A DNA stretch of 64,000 nucleotides from Williamsia muralis NBRC 105860 (GCF_001598915.1 NZ_BDAP01000002.1:930001-994000), one strand, 5' to 3'. Shown: positions 17,104 through 26,632, counted from the first letter of the stretch. Program-made: numbers and translations. Notes: generated by a model not told the origin, from the letters alone.

Positions 17104-17727
17104 TTGGTCGACTGGGTCATCTCGGTTGTCGAGTCCACTCCGCCCTGGGCTGTGTATCTCGTTGTCTGGGGGGTCATCTACGGAGAGGCCGCCGCGCTGA
17201 TCGGCCTGATCCTCCCAGGTGAGACCGTTCTGCTGGCGGGTGCCGTCGCCGCCGCCATCGGTCCGACGAACATCGGCTGGCTGATCACCGGTGCCTGCTT
17301 CGCCGCGGTGCTCGGCGACTGGACCGGGTACATGCTGGGTCGACGATCAGGGGAACGGATAACCCACTCCAGACTGGGCTCGTGGATCGGTGAGGAGCGC
17401 TGGAACCGCGCCGAAGAGCTGATCCGCAACGGGGGTGTGGTGGCGGTGATCGGGGCGCGCTGGATCGGTTACGTCCGCACGGTCACGCCATTTGTGGCCG
17501 GGATGAGTCAGATGCCCACCAAGCAATACCTTTTCGCGAACGTCCTGGGCGGCGTCGTGTGGGTGGTGGTGGTCGGGGTGACCGGATACGCCGTCGGCGA
17601 GACGATCGGGGCCACCTTGCTGCTGTACCTGGGGTTCGCAGCGGCTGTGGTGGTTCTCGGGTACTTCGCCTTCCGCTGGTGGCGTCAGCGCGACAAGTCC
17701 GAAATAGGCTCTACCAGCGCCGAATAA
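17104..17727 (+). CDS. DedA/SNARE-associated family membrane protein
   Basis: A roughly 207-residue DedA-family protein with five or six hydrophobic segments. Family motifs are GLILPGETVLLAGAVAA, the G-D-x-x-x-Y-x-x-G-R segment GDWTGYMLGRRSGERI and ARWIGYVRTVTPFVAGMS with its conserved arginines. DedA proteins are thought to move or flip phospholipid carriers with the help of the proton gradient. The start is unsure: a TTG at 17104 gives a normal N-terminus with GGAGGGTGGAG 14 bases before it, while a TTG at 17044 would add 20 Gly-rich residues and has no ribosome site. It begins shortly after metZ. Confidence 0.88.
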   Translation: MVDWVISVVESTPPWAVYLVVWGVIYGEAAALIGLILPGETVLLAGAVAAAIGPTNIGWLITGACFAAVLGDWTGYMLGRRSGERITHSRLGSWIGEERWNRAEELIRNGGVVAVIGARWIGYVRTVTPFVAGMSQMPTKQYLFANVLGGVVWVVVVGVTGYAVGETIGATLLLYLGFAAAVVVLGYFAFRWWRQRDKSEIGSTSAE

Positions 17728-17849
17728 CATTCACCCGGGGTTTTATTTGACACGGCAATTATTCCGGCGACATCGTTGTTGACATGAAGGGCCGACCCGC
17801 TTCGGCCGCCAGTTCTCACCTCTCGCCCGGAAAGGAAACGTGCCCGGCC

Positions 17850-18677
17850 ATGGCCTCCACGCGCGATCCGCACACGGTTCTGGCCGAGTTCGTCCACGCC
17901 CGGTCCGGTGACACCGTGGTGCTCGCCTCCGATGCGGATGACGCGGTGCGAAAGGTGGTCGACGCGGCACCCGGACAGTCCGTACTGCTCGACCTGACGG
18001 CCGGTCTCGGAGACCGTCGGACCGGGGACCACGCCGGCGACAGGCTCGTTGCCGCACAGGTGGATCTCACCACCACGCTCGCCGCCCTGGACCGCGAGCT
18101 CTCCGTCCGGCCTGCGGCACTGCTGATCGTCCCGGGTGTCGCCCCGTCCACCGGTGAGGTCCTGCCGCTGTCGAAGCTCGCTGCGGTGGCCCATCGCCAC
18201 GGGGCCCGGCTCCTCGTGGACGCAAGCGAACTCGCGGCCCGACGGGTGATCAACATGACCAGCCACGGCATCGACTACGCCGTGTTCACCGGACGGCAAC
18301 TGGCAGGCCACGGGCCCGCCGTCGTCGTCGGCCGGCCGGATTGGCTGCGCGATGTCATCGGTGTCGAGGCGGACCCGTCTGCGCTGGGCGGGCTCGCACA
18401 GGGTTGCGACGAGGTCGCGGGCCTGGGTTTCGAGTGGATCGGCCTGCACGAACAGGCGTTGTCGGACACTCTCGACGAGGCGCTGCAACGGTTGCCCGGC
18501 ACCCGGCGGCTGCGACTGTGGGCCGACGTTGCCGATCGTGTGGGCATCGCCTCGGTCGCGGTGGCAGGACGCGAGGCGCCGTTCGCGCTTCGCTGGGGTT
18601 TCGAGACCGGTCGGTACGACGTTGCGCAGCAATTGGATTCACTGGCAGATGTGGTGTTCGAGCAGGAGAAGTCATGA
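17850..18677 (+). CDS. Shortened class V aminotransferase-like protein lacking the PLP lysine
   Basis: The 275 residues follow the class V aminotransferase/cysteine desulfurase fold: STGEVLPLSKLAAVAHRHGARLLVDASELA holds the Asp that binds the PLP ring, followed by IDYAVFTGRQLAGHGPAVVV. In active enzymes the latter reads S/T-G-H-K-x-x-G-P; here Arg-Gln150 replaces His-Lys, so the Schiff-base lysine is absent. The protein is about 100 residues shorter than the family norm, missing much of the N-terminus. It is therefore probably a non-enzymatic relative or an evolutionary remnant that still has an intact frame. The ATG at 17850 is preceded by AAAGGAAA; an upstream ATG at 17784 has no ribosome site. 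It overlaps the next gene by 4 bp. Confidence 0.7.
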   Translation: MASTRDPHTVLAEFVHARSGDTVVLASDADDAVRKVVDAAPGQSVLLDLTAGLGDRRTGDHAGDRLVAAQVDLTTTLAALDRELSVRPAALLIVPGVAPSTGEVLPLSKLAAVAHRHGARLLVDASELAARRVINMTSHGIDYAVFTGRQLAGHGPAVVVGRPDWLRDVIGVEADPSALGGLAQGCDEVAGLGFEWIGLHEQALSDTLDEALQRLPGTRRLRLWADVADRVGIASVAVAGREAPFALRWGFETGRYDVAQQLDSLADVVFEQEKS

Positions 18678-19192
18678 CATATGAAGCCGTCGGTGCACCA
18701 CGCAACCGGCCAGAACTGCTCGTCGCCATCGATGGCGACGACAACCCCATCGCCTGGAGTGGTCCTCGTCCGCGCGACGCGCATGCGGGGGTGATCCGCC
18801 GGATCCGCCAGCCTGAACTGCGTGGCGGGATCCGGGAGAGAACTCAGATGCGAGCGGCGTGGACCAGCCTGGGCAACGAGCCCGCCGATCTGGTCGTCGC
18901 TCTCGAGATCGATGTGCTGATCGCCGACGATGCCGCGACTGCACGAGCAAAATTGTTGCGACTCGGTGAGTCGAGGTTCGGGGACACCGTGCGCTACGTC
19001 GGAACGGCCAATGGCCTGTTGACGCTGATCCTGGACATCTACACCGCCGAGGTTGCCGATGCGGTGATCCTCCGGCCCATCGATTCCGCTGCTGAATCGG
19101 CCGACGACTCGGTGGATGCCGGGCGGAACACCGCGGCATTGATCGCCGAACAGGTGTTGCCGCAACTGACCAAGAGGTCCGTCGCGGCCTGA
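18674..19192 (+). CDS. C-terminal half of a luciferase-like (LLM) flavin monooxygenase, stand-alone
   Basis: This 172-residue protein matches only the last part of LLM-class flavin monooxygenases: VVALEIDVLIADDAATARAKLLRL, then YVGTANGLLTLILDIYTAEVADAVILRPID. Full enzymes are about 330-380 residues and have their catalytic and FMN-contact residues mostly in the part that is missing here. The frame is intact, begins at an ATG overlapping the preceding gene and has GGAGAAG as ribosome site, so it seems to be expressed. Together with its PLP-site-defective partner it forms a pair of incomplete enzymes. The function is unknown. Confidence 0.65.
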   Translation: MTYEAVGAPRNRPELLVAIDGDDNPIAWSGPRPRDAHAGVIRRIRQPELRGGIRERTQMRAAWTSLGNEPADLVVALEIDVLIADDAATARAKLLRLGESRFGDTVRYVGTANGLLTLILDIYTAEVADAVILRPIDSAAESADDSVDAGRNTAALIAEQVLPQLTKRSVAA

Positions 19193-19229
19193 CCCTGCCG
19201 TCCGCCACCGCGAAAGTCGTACGGGTGCG

Positions 19230-20255
19230 TCAGCTTTCGCCGTGTTCCCAACGGTTGACGATCTGTTCTCGGGCACCGTCCGTCAGTTGACCGAACAGTC
19301 GGAGCCTGGCCATCCCGCCGTCGGGGTAGATGTCCATGCGTGCTTCGGTGAGCGGTCGGTCCACGTCGACGAGGAAGCGGTGCCGGGTGTCGGGCTGCAG
19401 TGGAGTCCGCGGAACGAGTTCGAACCACTCGCCGTTCTCGCCGTCGCGACCACGGATCATCGCCGACCCCGGGGCGTTGCCGAGGAAGTAGCTGGTGTCG
19501 AGTTCGGCCAGACCGACGGTGGCCTCACCCGCCAACTTCACCTGCACCCAGTCGTTTCCGGAATCGCGGCGACGTGAGGTCTCCCATCCCTCACCCATGG
19601 TGCGGGCACGACCCGGCATCAGCAGGTTGTTCGGCGATCCGTAGAACATGTTGGAGCACGAGGTGATCATGCCGCCGTTCTCCAGCGCCGCGAGGTCGAA
19701 GTGCCCGTACGACAAGAACTTCGGATCGGGGATACCGCGTCCGTGCACGCGGAAACGGGCAACTCCTCCGTCGGGATAGATCGAGAGCCGCACGTGGGTG
19801 AATCGTTCCTTGGCGTCGACGCGGAACGGGTTGCGCGTGTCGCCGTTGACCTCGACGCGGTCGACGATCGTTGTCCACTCGGTCTCTTCGACCAGCTCCA
19901 GTGCGGTCGGAATGCCTTCCACCGCAGCAGCTTCCACAGAGATGTAGGGCGGGTAATTTCCCACGAACCACGATGTGTCCACGACGACGCCGTAGATGAC
20001 GCCGGGAACCCCGAGTCGGACGATGGCCTGGTCGACGCCGTCTTCGCGACGCCGCCGGGTTTCCCAACCGTCGTAGACCTGACCTTTGTGACCAAACGTT
20101 GCGGGCTGGTACTCGGCCGCCGGGGTCTTGATCAGGTTCTGGGCTTCGGCGAACAGGTCGTCGTTGGCCCAGATCACTGCTCCGCCGAGGGCACGCAACG
20201 CCAGATCGGGCATGGAGGTGAAGTGCGGGCGGGAGGCGGGCGGAGAGGGTGTCAC
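19230..20255 (-). CDS. alc: Allantoicase
   Basis: Allantoicase splits allantoate into ureidoglycolate and urea in purine breakdown. The 341-residue protein shows the two repeated allantoicase domains, each with a GWETRRRR/GWETSRRRD motif and a later IYPDGGVARFRV / IYPDGGMARLRL motif. Between them lies SNMFYGSPNNLLMPGRA. I chose the GTG at 20255, since the longer frame upstream is Arg-rich, crosses the promoter region of the divergent MarR gene and exceeds the family length of about 330-350. No other allantoin-pathway gene is in view, so it is an isolated member here. Confidence 0.93.
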   Translation of the reverse strand: MTPSPPASRPHFTSMPDLALRALGGAVIWANDDLFAEAQNLIKTPAAEYQPATFGHKGQVYDGWETRRRREDGVDQAIVRLGVPGVIYGVVVDTSWFVGNYPPYISVEAAAVEGIPTALELVEETEWTTIVDRVEVNGDTRNPFRVDAKERFTHVRLSIYPDGGVARFRVHGRGIPDPKFLSYGHFDLAALENGGMITSCSNMFYGSPNNLLMPGRARTMGEGWETSRRRDSGNDWVQVKLAGEATVGLAELDTSYFLGNAPGSAMIRGRDGENGEWFELVPRTPLQPDTRHRFLVDVDRPLTEARMDIYPDGGMARLRLFGQLTDGAREQIVNRWEHGES

Positions 20256-20308
20256 GACATCCGAGGTTAGTGTGCCGGGGTCTGCGGGGCGAACCGGGCG
20301 GCGCCGAT

Positions 20309-20355
20309 GGTTGCAGATGGCAACCGTCCCAGAGCATACTTGCAACGCACAAGTA
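20309..20355. promoter_or_regulatory. Two inverted repeats in the alc/marR divergent region
   Basis: TACTTG-7 bases-CAAGTA (20337-20355) and GGTTGC-5 bases-GCAACC (20309-20325) lie in the 157 bp between the divergent allantoicase and MarR genes. The first is about 58 bp before the MarR start and is the better candidate for the MarR operator. Confidence 0.45.
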
Positions 20356-20412
20356 GTTGCTGTGTGAAACTCGTGCTGCCGGCTAGATTGATGCGTTTCG
20401 TGGGAAGGCTCG

Positions 20413-20892
20413 TTGCAGAAGATGTCCCGCTCGGACCAGGTTGAGAACTTCATCGAGGTGCTCGCCCGATACGCACGCATCCGCGAACGACTGGCGGCCA
20501 CCCGCCTGCGCACCCCGGACGGCATCGTTGAAACGGCCGCCTACCAGTGCCTTTTCCGGCTGACCGACAAGCCGTCGCGCTCGGGCGAACTGGCCGAGGC
20601 CCTGTTCGCCGATCCGTCCACCATCAGCCGTCACGTCGCTCACCTGGTACGTCTCGGCTATGTACGTCGCGAGGCCGACCCGCAGGACGGGCGTGCCACG
20701 ATCCTGGTGGCCACCGATTCGGGCCGCGAGCGGGTGGCTGCGCTGCGTCAGCGACGCGGTGAGGAGCTCAAGTCGTTGATGTCGGATTGGCCCGACGACG
20801 ACATCGACACCCTGATCCGGTTGATGGGCCGGTTCGTCGACAGTGCCGAAGATGCATTGACCTGTGCTCCAGCTGAGAGGCAACCGAATTGA
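20413..20892 (+). CDS. MarR family transcriptional regulator
   Basis: A 159-residue MarR protein. The winged helix has the recognition part SGELAEALFADPSTISRHVAHLVRLGYVRREADPQDGRAT, with the wing motif DxRA/T. Helices at both ends would form the dimer. It overlaps the MFS exporter gene that follows by 4 bp, the usual layout of a repressor controlling its own efflux pump. The start may be TTG 20413 (GGAAGG four bases upstream) or ATG 20422. Palindromes upstream are likely operators. The inducing compound cannot be told from sequence. Confidence 0.9.
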   Translation: MQKMSRSDQVENFIEVLARYARIRERLAATRLRTPDGIVETAAYQCLFRLTDKPSRSGELAEALFADPSTISRHVAHLVRLGYVRREADPQDGRATILVATDSGRERVAALRQRRGEELKSLMSDWPDDDIDTLIRLMGRFVDSAEDALTCAPAERQPN

Positions 20893-22571
20893 CCGACACC
20901 CCCGCTTCCGCTCCGGCCGGGAGCGCTGAGCTGTCGCACAAGAAGATCCTGACGATCCTCGGCGGACTGATGCTGGGGATGTTCCTGGCCGCACTCGACC
21001 AGACCATCGTCTCCACCGCCATCCGCACCATTGCCGATGACCTGCAGGGCTATTCGCTGCAGGCGTGGGTGACCACCGCGTATCTCGTCACGGCCACCAT
21101 CGTGACCCCGCTCTACGGCAAGTTGTCGGACATGTACGGCCGCAAGAAGCTGTTCATGACGGCCATCACGATCTTCATCATCGGTTCGCTGCTGTGCACC
21201 ACCGCGACCTCGATGTATCAGCTCGCGGGGTACCGCGCGTTGCAGGGACTCGGTGCCGGTGGCCTGATGTCGTTGGCGCTCACCATCGTCGGTGACATCG
21301 TGCCCCCGCGCGAGCGGGCGAAGTACCAGGGATACTTCCTCGCCGTCTTCGGCACCTCGAGCGTGGTGGGCCCCGTGCTCGGTGGCCTGCTCGCCGGTCA
21401 GGAGTCGATTCTGTTCGTGTCCGGCTGGCGTTGGGTGTTCCTCGTCAACGTGCCGATCGGTCTCATCGCTCTGGTGGTGGTCTACCGCGTACTGGACTAC
21501 GACCAGATCAGAGGCGCCCGCCGGCGGGTGGACTGGTCGGGAGCCGGGCTCCTGGCGCTGGGCGTGGTCCCGTTGTTGATCGTCGCCGAGCAAGGCCGCG
21601 AATGGGGCTGGGGCAGTGGGTGGGCCATCGCCTGTTATACGGCCGGTGTGGTGGGCACGGCAGGGTTTGTCTACGTCGAGCATCGGATGGGCGAAGCCGC
21701 CATCATCCCGTTGCGCATCTTCCGGAACCGGATCTTCGCGCAGGGCATCGTCATCTCCGTGGTGGTCGGCATGGTGATGTTCGGCTCGATCTCGATGCTG
21801 CCGCAGTACTTCCAGGTGCTGCGAGGTTCGAGTCCCACGGTCGCCGGTCTGCAGATGTTGCCCATGGTCCTCGGTTTGATGATCGCTTCGGTGGCATCCG
21901 GACAGCTCATCTCCCGCACCGGCCACTACCGGATCTACCCGATCGTCGGATCGATCCTCATCACCGTCTCGACGTTCCTGCTGCACCTGTTGAGCGTGGA
22001 CACCCCGGTCGCACTGGTGATGACCCTGGCCTTCTTCCTCGGCTTCGGACTGGGCAACCTACTTCAGCCGATGACCCTGGCCTTGCAGAATGTGTTGCCG
22101 CCCAAGGACATGGGCGTCTCGACCGCCTCGGCCACCTTCTTCCGTCAGATAGGTGGAACGCTCGGCGTCGCGGTGTTCTTCTCGATCCTGTTCTCGCTGA
22201 TGGGGCCCAACGTCACCGATGGGCTCAAGGACAGTGCGGACACCCCGCAGTTCAGGCAGGCCGTCGCTGCCGCCGCGCAGAGTCCGGACGCACAGGTCGC
22301 CGCATTCGGGAAGGGCCTGATCGCTGCGGCCGCCGACCCGGATGCCCAGACCGGCAGTGTCATGGACGACACCTCGGTGATCTCCAAACTGCCCGAACCG
22401 ATCTCGCGACCGATTCGCGTCGGGTTCGCCGACGCGATGGACACGGTGTTCTTGACCGTGTCGATCGTCTCGCTGATCTCGCTTGTGCTGGTGTTCTTCT
22501 GGAAAGAGGTTCCATTGCGGACCAAGTCGGGGATGCAAGCGGCCAAGGACGAGGCCGCCGCCGAATCCTGA
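20889..22571 (+). CDS. Drug-efflux MFS transporter, DHA2 (EmrB/QacA, 14-helix) family
   Basis: A 560-residue proton-driven exporter with about 14 membrane helices. Characteristic motifs are LAALDQTIVSTAIRTIADDL (motif D1-like, helix 1), GKLSDMYGRKKLF (motif A, loop 2-3), YRALQGLGAGGL (motif B) and GTSSVVGPVLGGLLAG (motif C). A soluble stretch before the last helix (about 440-510) is normal for this family. Translation starts at a TTG that overlaps the MarR stop (TTGA), implying coupling. The expected role is export of a toxic organic compound. A 13-bp duplication surrounds the stop codon and a strong terminator follows. Confidence 0.93.
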   Translation: MTDTPASAPAGSAELSHKKILTILGGLMLGMFLAALDQTIVSTAIRTIADDLQGYSLQAWVTTAYLVTATIVTPLYGKLSDMYGRKKLFMTAITIFIIGSLLCTTATSMYQLAGYRALQGLGAGGLMSLALTIVGDIVPPRERAKYQGYFLAVFGTSSVVGPVLGGLLAGQESILFVSGWRWVFLVNVPIGLIALVVVYRVLDYDQIRGARRRVDWSGAGLLALGVVPLLIVAEQGREWGWGSGWAIACYTAGVVGTAGFVYVEHRMGEAAIIPLRIFRNRIFAQGIVISVVVGMVMFGSISMLPQYFQVLRGSSPTVAGLQMLPMVLGLMIASVASGQLISRTGHYRIYPIVGSILITVSTFLLHLLSVDTPVALVMTLAFFLGFGLGNLLQPMTLALQNVLPPKDMGVSTASATFFRQIGGTLGVAVFFSILFSLMGPNVTDGLKDSADTPQFRQAVAAAAQSPDAQVAAFGKGLIAAAADPDAQTGSVMDDTSVISKLPEPISRPIRVGFADAMDTVFLTVSIVSLISLVLVFFWKEVPLRTKSGMQAAKDEAAAES

Positions 22572-22586
22572 GGCCGAATCCTGAGG
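22561..22586. repeat. 13-bp tandem duplication spanning the MFS stop codon
   Basis: CCGAATCCTGAGG occurs twice in direct succession (22561-22573, 22574-22586). The TGA stop lies in the first copy, so the second is untranslated. Confidence 0.8.
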
Positions 22587-22595
22587 CCGAACGCG

Positions 22596-22629
22596 AGCAG
22601 GGCCCGACTCCGTGGAGTCGGGCCCTGCT
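22596..22629. terminator. Bidirectional stem-loop terminator between the MFS and ppa genes
   Basis: A perfect 15-bp stem, AGCAGGGCCCGACTC paired with GAGTCGGGCCCTGCT, with a CGTG loop. It lies between two convergent genes and can end transcription from either side. It lacks a T tract, as is common in actinobacteria. Confidence 0.8.
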
Positions 22630-22651
22630 GTGCTGCGGGCGTCAGTGCAGA

Positions 22652-23164
22652 TCAGCCGCGGGAGGGTTCGTTCGCCTCGTGCGGCTGAGTCTTGAGTCGC
22701 TCGATGGCTTCCTGGGCCACCTTCTCGGCGTCGGCCTTGCCGGTCCAGCCGCCTGCCGTGACCTCTTTGCCCGGCTCGAGGTCCTTGTAGTGCTCGAAGA
22801 AGTGCGCGATGGCCTTGAGCTCGAACTCGGGCACATCGTCGATGTCCTGGATGTGGTCCCAGCGCACGTCCTTCGCCGGAACGGCCAGCAACTTGTCGTC
22901 GCCGCCTGCCTCATCGGTCATCCGGAACATGCCGACGACGCGGGCCCGGACGATGACGCCCGGGAAGACCGACTCGGGCAGCAGGACCATGGCGTCCAGT
23001 GGGTCGCCGTCTTCGCCGAGGGTGTTGTCGATGAATCCGTAGTCCGCCGGATAGCCCATCGACGTGTACAGATAACGGTCGAGATAAACCTTCCCGGACT
23101 CGTGATCGACCTCGTATTTGTTGCGTTGTCCTTTGGGGATCTCGATCGTGACGTCGAAGTCCAC
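22652..23164 (-). CDS. ppa: Inorganic pyrophosphatase
   Basis: A 170-residue family I soluble pyrophosphatase, which drives biosynthesis by cleaving PPi. It has [16 protein letters not shown] at the start, [20 protein letters not shown] and the metal-binding [12 protein letters not shown], all three characteristic. The C-terminus [14 protein letters not shown] is also typical. The GTG at 23164 is set by AGGAGGAAGC directly before it; the much longer open frame is a shadow of the divergent dacB gene. The ppa-dacB divergent pair is conserved in mycobacteria (Rv3628-Rv3627c). Confidence 0.96.
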   Translation of the reverse strand: MDFDVTIEIPKGQRNKYEVDHESGKVYLDRYLYTSMGYPADYGFIDNTLGEDGDPLDAMVLLPESVFPGVIVRARVVGMFRMTDEAGGDDKLLAVPAKDVRWDHIQDIDDVPEFELKAIAHFFEHYKDLEPGKEVTAGGWTGKADAEKVAQEAIERLKTQPHEANEPSRG

Positions 23165-23269
23165 GCTTCCTCCTGATGCATTCAGCGAATCCGGTCCGAA
23201 AATCGACTCAACGATACTGTGGACACAACTATCCGCCGCGCTCGGCGGCACAATTGACCGGAGGTATCG

Positions 23270-24643
23270 GTGGCAGGCACTTCGCTGGGCCGCAAAGGAC
23301 TGTGGTGGACGCTCGTTCCCGTGGTGGCTCTCATCGCTGTGGCAGCCATTGCGCTGGTCATAGCCTTCCGCGTGGACGACGGCTCCGACGCCCTCCCCGC
23401 GGGTGCCTCGCCCCAGCCATCGCCGGCGTCGCTGACACCGAGGATCAATCCGGTGCGTGCGGACGCGCCTGCGCCGACACCCGCAGGGGTGCGAACCGAA
23501 CTCACGCAAGCGTTGGCCAACCCGGATCTCGGTGAGTTGAGTGGCGAGATCTCCGACGCCCTGACCGGCGCCGAATTGTGGTCGACGAATCCGAATCGCG
23601 CGCTGATCCCGGCATCGACGATCAAGGTCCTCACCGCATCGGCGGCCCTGTTGGCACTGCCGCACGAGCAGAGGGTGACCACCACGGTGGTCGCCGGCGC
23701 GGGCGGACAGGTGATCCTCGTGGGCGCGGGCGACCCGACGCTGTCGGTGCAACCGGACGGGCAGGACACCTTCTTCACCGATGCTCCGCGGATCAGCGCG
23801 CTGGCCGACCAGATCAAGAAGGCCGGCGTCGACGTCACCTCGGTGGCCGTGGACACCAACGCGTTCAGTGGTCCGACACTGGCGCCGAGCTGGGATCCGG
23901 CCGACATAGCGGCCGGGAACATCACCCCGATCGAATCGCTGATCGCCGACTCGGGCCGTAATGACCCGCTCTTCATCGATTCGCCGCGCACCTCGACTCC
24001 GGCGCTGACCGCCGGCGCCGCTCTTGCCGACGCGCTCGGAGTGGACGCGGCACCCACCGAGGCGACCGCACCGGCGAATGCCCGGGTGATCGCCCAGGTG
24101 CAGTCGGCGCCTCTCGTGACGCGACTCGGGGACATGATGCGAGCCAGCGACAACGTACTGGCCGAGACCGTCTCCATCGAGATCGCGAAGGCCACCGGTG
24201 GTCGCCCGACGATGGCCGGTGGCATCGAGGCCGTGCGTAAGACGCTGAGCGACTACGGCTTCAACATGAACGGAACCGTGTTCGCCGACGTCAGTGGGCT
24301 GTCTGAGGACAATCGCGTCTCGGCGGCACTGCTCGATCAGGTGGTCAACGCCGGGGCCGGAGACGCACAGCCCAAACTGCGGCCCCTGCTCGACATGCTT
24401 CCCGTCGCAGGCGCCACCGGCACCCTCGCCGAACGTTTCGACACCCAGAACAAGTCGGGTGCCGGCTGGGTGAGGGCCAAGACGGGAACACTGACCGGGG
24501 CGAGTGCGTTGGTGGGTGTGGTGCAGACGAGAGAAGGCCGCGTCCTGAGTTTCGCGCTGATGTCCAACGGGAGTTCGCCAGATGCGGCCCGCCCGGCGCT
24601 CGATGCAATCGCAGTGGCACTGCGGGAATGTGGATGCCGATGA
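23270..24643 (+). CDS. dacB: D-alanyl-D-alanine carboxypeptidase/endopeptidase (PBP4 family)
   Basis: A 457-residue exported peptidoglycan enzyme. A membrane anchor or signal ([19 protein letters not shown], about residues 15-33) and a Pro/Ala linker lead to the catalytic domain. Active-site motifs are SxxK in [10 protein letters not shown], SxN in RASDNVLAE and KTG in [13 protein letters not shown]. It trims stem peptides or cuts cross-links outside the cell. The GTG start follows GGAGG with five bases between. The stop overlaps the start of the metalloprotease gene (ATGA). It corresponds in place and length to mycobacterial Rv3627c. Confidence 0.93.
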   Translation: MAGTSLGRKGLWWTLVPVVALIAVAAIALVIAFRVDDGSDALPAGASPQPSPASLTPRINPVRADAPAPTPAGVRTELTQALANPDLGELSGEISDALTGAELWSTNPNRALIPASTIKVLTASAALLALPHEQRVTTTVVAGAGGQVILVGAGDPTLSVQPDGQDTFFTDAPRISALADQIKKAGVDVTSVAVDTNAFSGPTLAPSWDPADIAAGNITPIESLIADSGRNDPLFIDSPRTSTPALTAGAALADALGVDAAPTEATAPANARVIAQVQSAPLVTRLGDMMRASDNVLAETVSIEIAKATGGRPTMAGGIEAVRKTLSDYGFNMNGTVFADVSGLSEDNRVSAALLDQVVNAGAGDAQPKLRPLLDMLPVAGATGTLAERFDTQNKSGAGWVRAKTGTLTGASALVGVVQTREGRVLSFALMSNGSSPDAARPALDAIAVALRECGCR

Positions 24644-25656
24644 GTATCGACTGGCAACTCGCCGCGACGGTGGGCAAGAAGGTCGCCCGTCCGGGGCCTG
24701 TCACCACCGAGTACACGATCACTGCAGCGCAACAGGAACTCGCGCGGTCATCGGCCGCTGCCGAAGGCCCCGTTCGTGAGGTCACCGGATTGGCCGACGG
24801 TCTGGCCGTGCCCGCGGCCCAGATCCTCGACCGCGGTGGCTGGATCGAGGCCGCTGCGCTGTCGATGTCGGCGATGCTCGAGGGGCCTGAGCCCGACGGA
24901 AAGCCCGGAATATCCGGACGCGTCGCCGGGGTCCAGGCCGGCGGACTGCTGGCGCTGCTCTCCGGCGCGATCCTCGGGCAATACGATCCGTTCACCGCCA
25001 ACCCGGATACCGGCTCGGACGGGGTCTTGATGCTGGTGACGCCCAACATCATCGCCGTCGAACGGTCGTTGCGGGTTGTGCCCTCGGACTTTCGGTTGTG
25101 GGTGTGTCTGCACGAGGTGACGCACCGGGTGCAGTTCTCCGCGAACCCGTGGTTGCGCGATTACATGTCATCCAATGTCGAAGCCCTCACTGCCGAAACC
25201 GCGGAGTCCGCGGGTGAATTGGTGACGCGGATCAGTGCGGCGATGCGCAGCGACCAGCCTCGGGAAAAAGGCATCGTCGGTGCGATGCAGTTGTTGCAGA
25301 GCCCTGAGCAATACGAGGCATTCACCCGGATGATGATGCTGGGAACACTTCTCGAGGGCCACGCCGATCACGTCATGGACGCCGTCGGACCGCAGCACGT
25401 CCCGACCGTCGACACGATTCGCGCGGCATTCGACAAACGTCGGGGTCGGCCGCAAAATCCCGTGCAGCGGTTGCTGCGTGTGCTCCTCGGAATGGACGCC
25501 AAACTCGCTCAGTACATTCGCGGCAAGGCGTTTGTGGATGAAGTCGTCGGGACCGTGGGCATGACCCGTTTCAACGCGATTTGGACGGGGCCGGAGACCA
25601 TGCCGCTGCCCGCCGAGATCGAAAAGCCACGATTGTGGATCGACCGGGTGTTGTGA
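24640..25656 (+). CDS. Zinc-dependent metalloprotease-like protein, DUF2342 family
   Basis: A 338-residue protein of the coenzyme F420-biosynthesis-associated/DUF2342 family, equivalent in position to Rv3626c. The HEVTH motif in [11 protein letters not shown] gives the two zinc histidines and the catalytic Glu. A downstream [12 protein letters not shown] carries the likely third ligand. No signal peptide is visible, so it probably acts in the cytoplasm. Its substrate is unknown. It starts at the ATG overlapping the dacB stop, and its own stop overlaps the tilS start (GTGA), so the genes are tightly coupled. Confidence 0.88.
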   Translation: MSIDWQLAATVGKKVARPGPVTTEYTITAAQQELARSSAAAEGPVREVTGLADGLAVPAAQILDRGGWIEAAALSMSAMLEGPEPDGKPGISGRVAGVQAGGLLALLSGAILGQYDPFTANPDTGSDGVLMLVTPNIIAVERSLRVVPSDFRLWVCLHEVTHRVQFSANPWLRDYMSSNVEALTAETAESAGELVTRISAAMRSDQPREKGIVGAMQLLQSPEQYEAFTRMMMLGTLLEGHADHVMDAVGPQHVPTVDTIRAAFDKRRGRPQNPVQRLLRVLLGMDAKLAQYIRGKAFVDEVVGTVGMTRFNAIWTGPETMPLPAEIEKPRLWIDRVL

Positions 25657-26615
25657 ACCCCGGGGTGAACTCGGGCGCCATCGCCGAGGTCACCGGCGCC
25701 GTGGCGTCGTTCGCCCAGGATCATCTCGACGGGACCGCTGTGTGCGTGGGGTTGTCGGGCGGGGCAGATTCGCTGGCACTCACCGCCGCCGCGGTGCACG
25801 CCGGTCTGCAGGTGCACGCCCTGGTGGTCGACCACCGACTCCAGGAAGGCTCGGCCGCGGTCGCCGACGAGGCGGCGCGGTCGGCCCGGGCGATGGGCGC
25901 GCAGGCCACGGTGCTCCCCGTGGACGTGGAGGGTCGTGGTGGTCTCGAGGCGGCAGCACGCCGTGCTCGCTATGACGCACTCGACGAGGCGCGCGCGGGC
26001 AGGCCCGTCTTACTCGCGCACACCCTCGACGATCAGGCGGAGACCGTTCTCCTCGGCCTCGCCAGAGGGTCTGGGCCGCGGTCCATCGCCGGGATGCGCG
26101 CGTGGATTCCGCCGTTCGGTCGCCCGTTGCTCGGTCTGCGGCGTGCGAGCACGGTCGCCGCGTGCACCGACCTGGGATTGTCGCCGCATCACGACCCGCA
26201 CAACACCGACCCACGGTTCACGCGGGTTCGGTTGCGCACCGAGGTGCTGCCCCTGCTGGAGCAGGTGTTGCACGGCGGGGTCGTCGAATCATTGGGTCGC
26301 ACGGCATCACAGTTGCAGGACGACATCGACGTACTCGAGGACATGGCCGATGACGCCGCCGGTGTCATCGCCGGAGACGAGATCGTGTGCTCTGAGATGA
26401 CGTCGATACCGGCAGCGATCCGGCGGCGACTGCTGCGGCGCTGGCTCGTCGCGCAGGGGGCGACGGAACCCACCGGCTCAGTGGTGAACGCGGTGGACGC
26501 CCTGTTGGTGCGGTGGCGTGGCCAAGGGCCGGTCGCGGTCGGTGGGAACCCCGATCACAGGCTGGAGATAGCGCGACGCGGCGCCCGACTCGTGGTCGAA
26601 CGCCGCGTGCGTTGA
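25653..26615 (+). CDS. tilS: tRNA(Ile)-lysidine synthetase
   Basis: TilS attaches lysine to C34 of the CAU-anticodon tRNA-Ile so that it reads AUA. The 320-residue protein has the PP-loop ATP motif CVGLSGGADSLAL (about residue 32), the second conserved region LLAHTLDDQAETVLLGLARGSG, and FGRPLLGLRR and DPRFTRVRLRTEVLPLL further on. The GTG at 25653 overlaps the preceding stop by 4 bp. The C-terminal domain is short, as in other actinobacterial TilS. In mycobacteria tilS and hpt lie side by side; here a secreted-protein gene on the other strand separates them. Confidence 0.93.
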   Translation: MNPGVNSGAIAEVTGAVASFAQDHLDGTAVCVGLSGGADSLALTAAAVHAGLQVHALVVDHRLQEGSAAVADEAARSARAMGAQATVLPVDVEGRGGLEAAARRARYDALDEARAGRPVLLAHTLDDQAETVLLGLARGSGPRSIAGMRAWIPPFGRPLLGLRRASTVAACTDLGLSPHHDPHNTDPRFTRVRLRTEVLPLLEQVLHGGVVESLGRTASQLQDDIDVLEDMADDAAGVIAGDEIVCSEMTSIPAAIRRRLLRRWLVAQGATEPTGSVVNAVDALLVRWRGQGPVAVGGNPDHRLEIARRGARLVVERRVR

Positions 26616-26632
26616 GCTGTGTTCCGGCAGCC

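Noticed and set aside
21431-23176. 581-codon plus-strand frame over the MFS gene and ppa
   Set aside because: It runs out of frame through the exporter, its terminator and the reverse of ppa; Arg-rich and without motifs.
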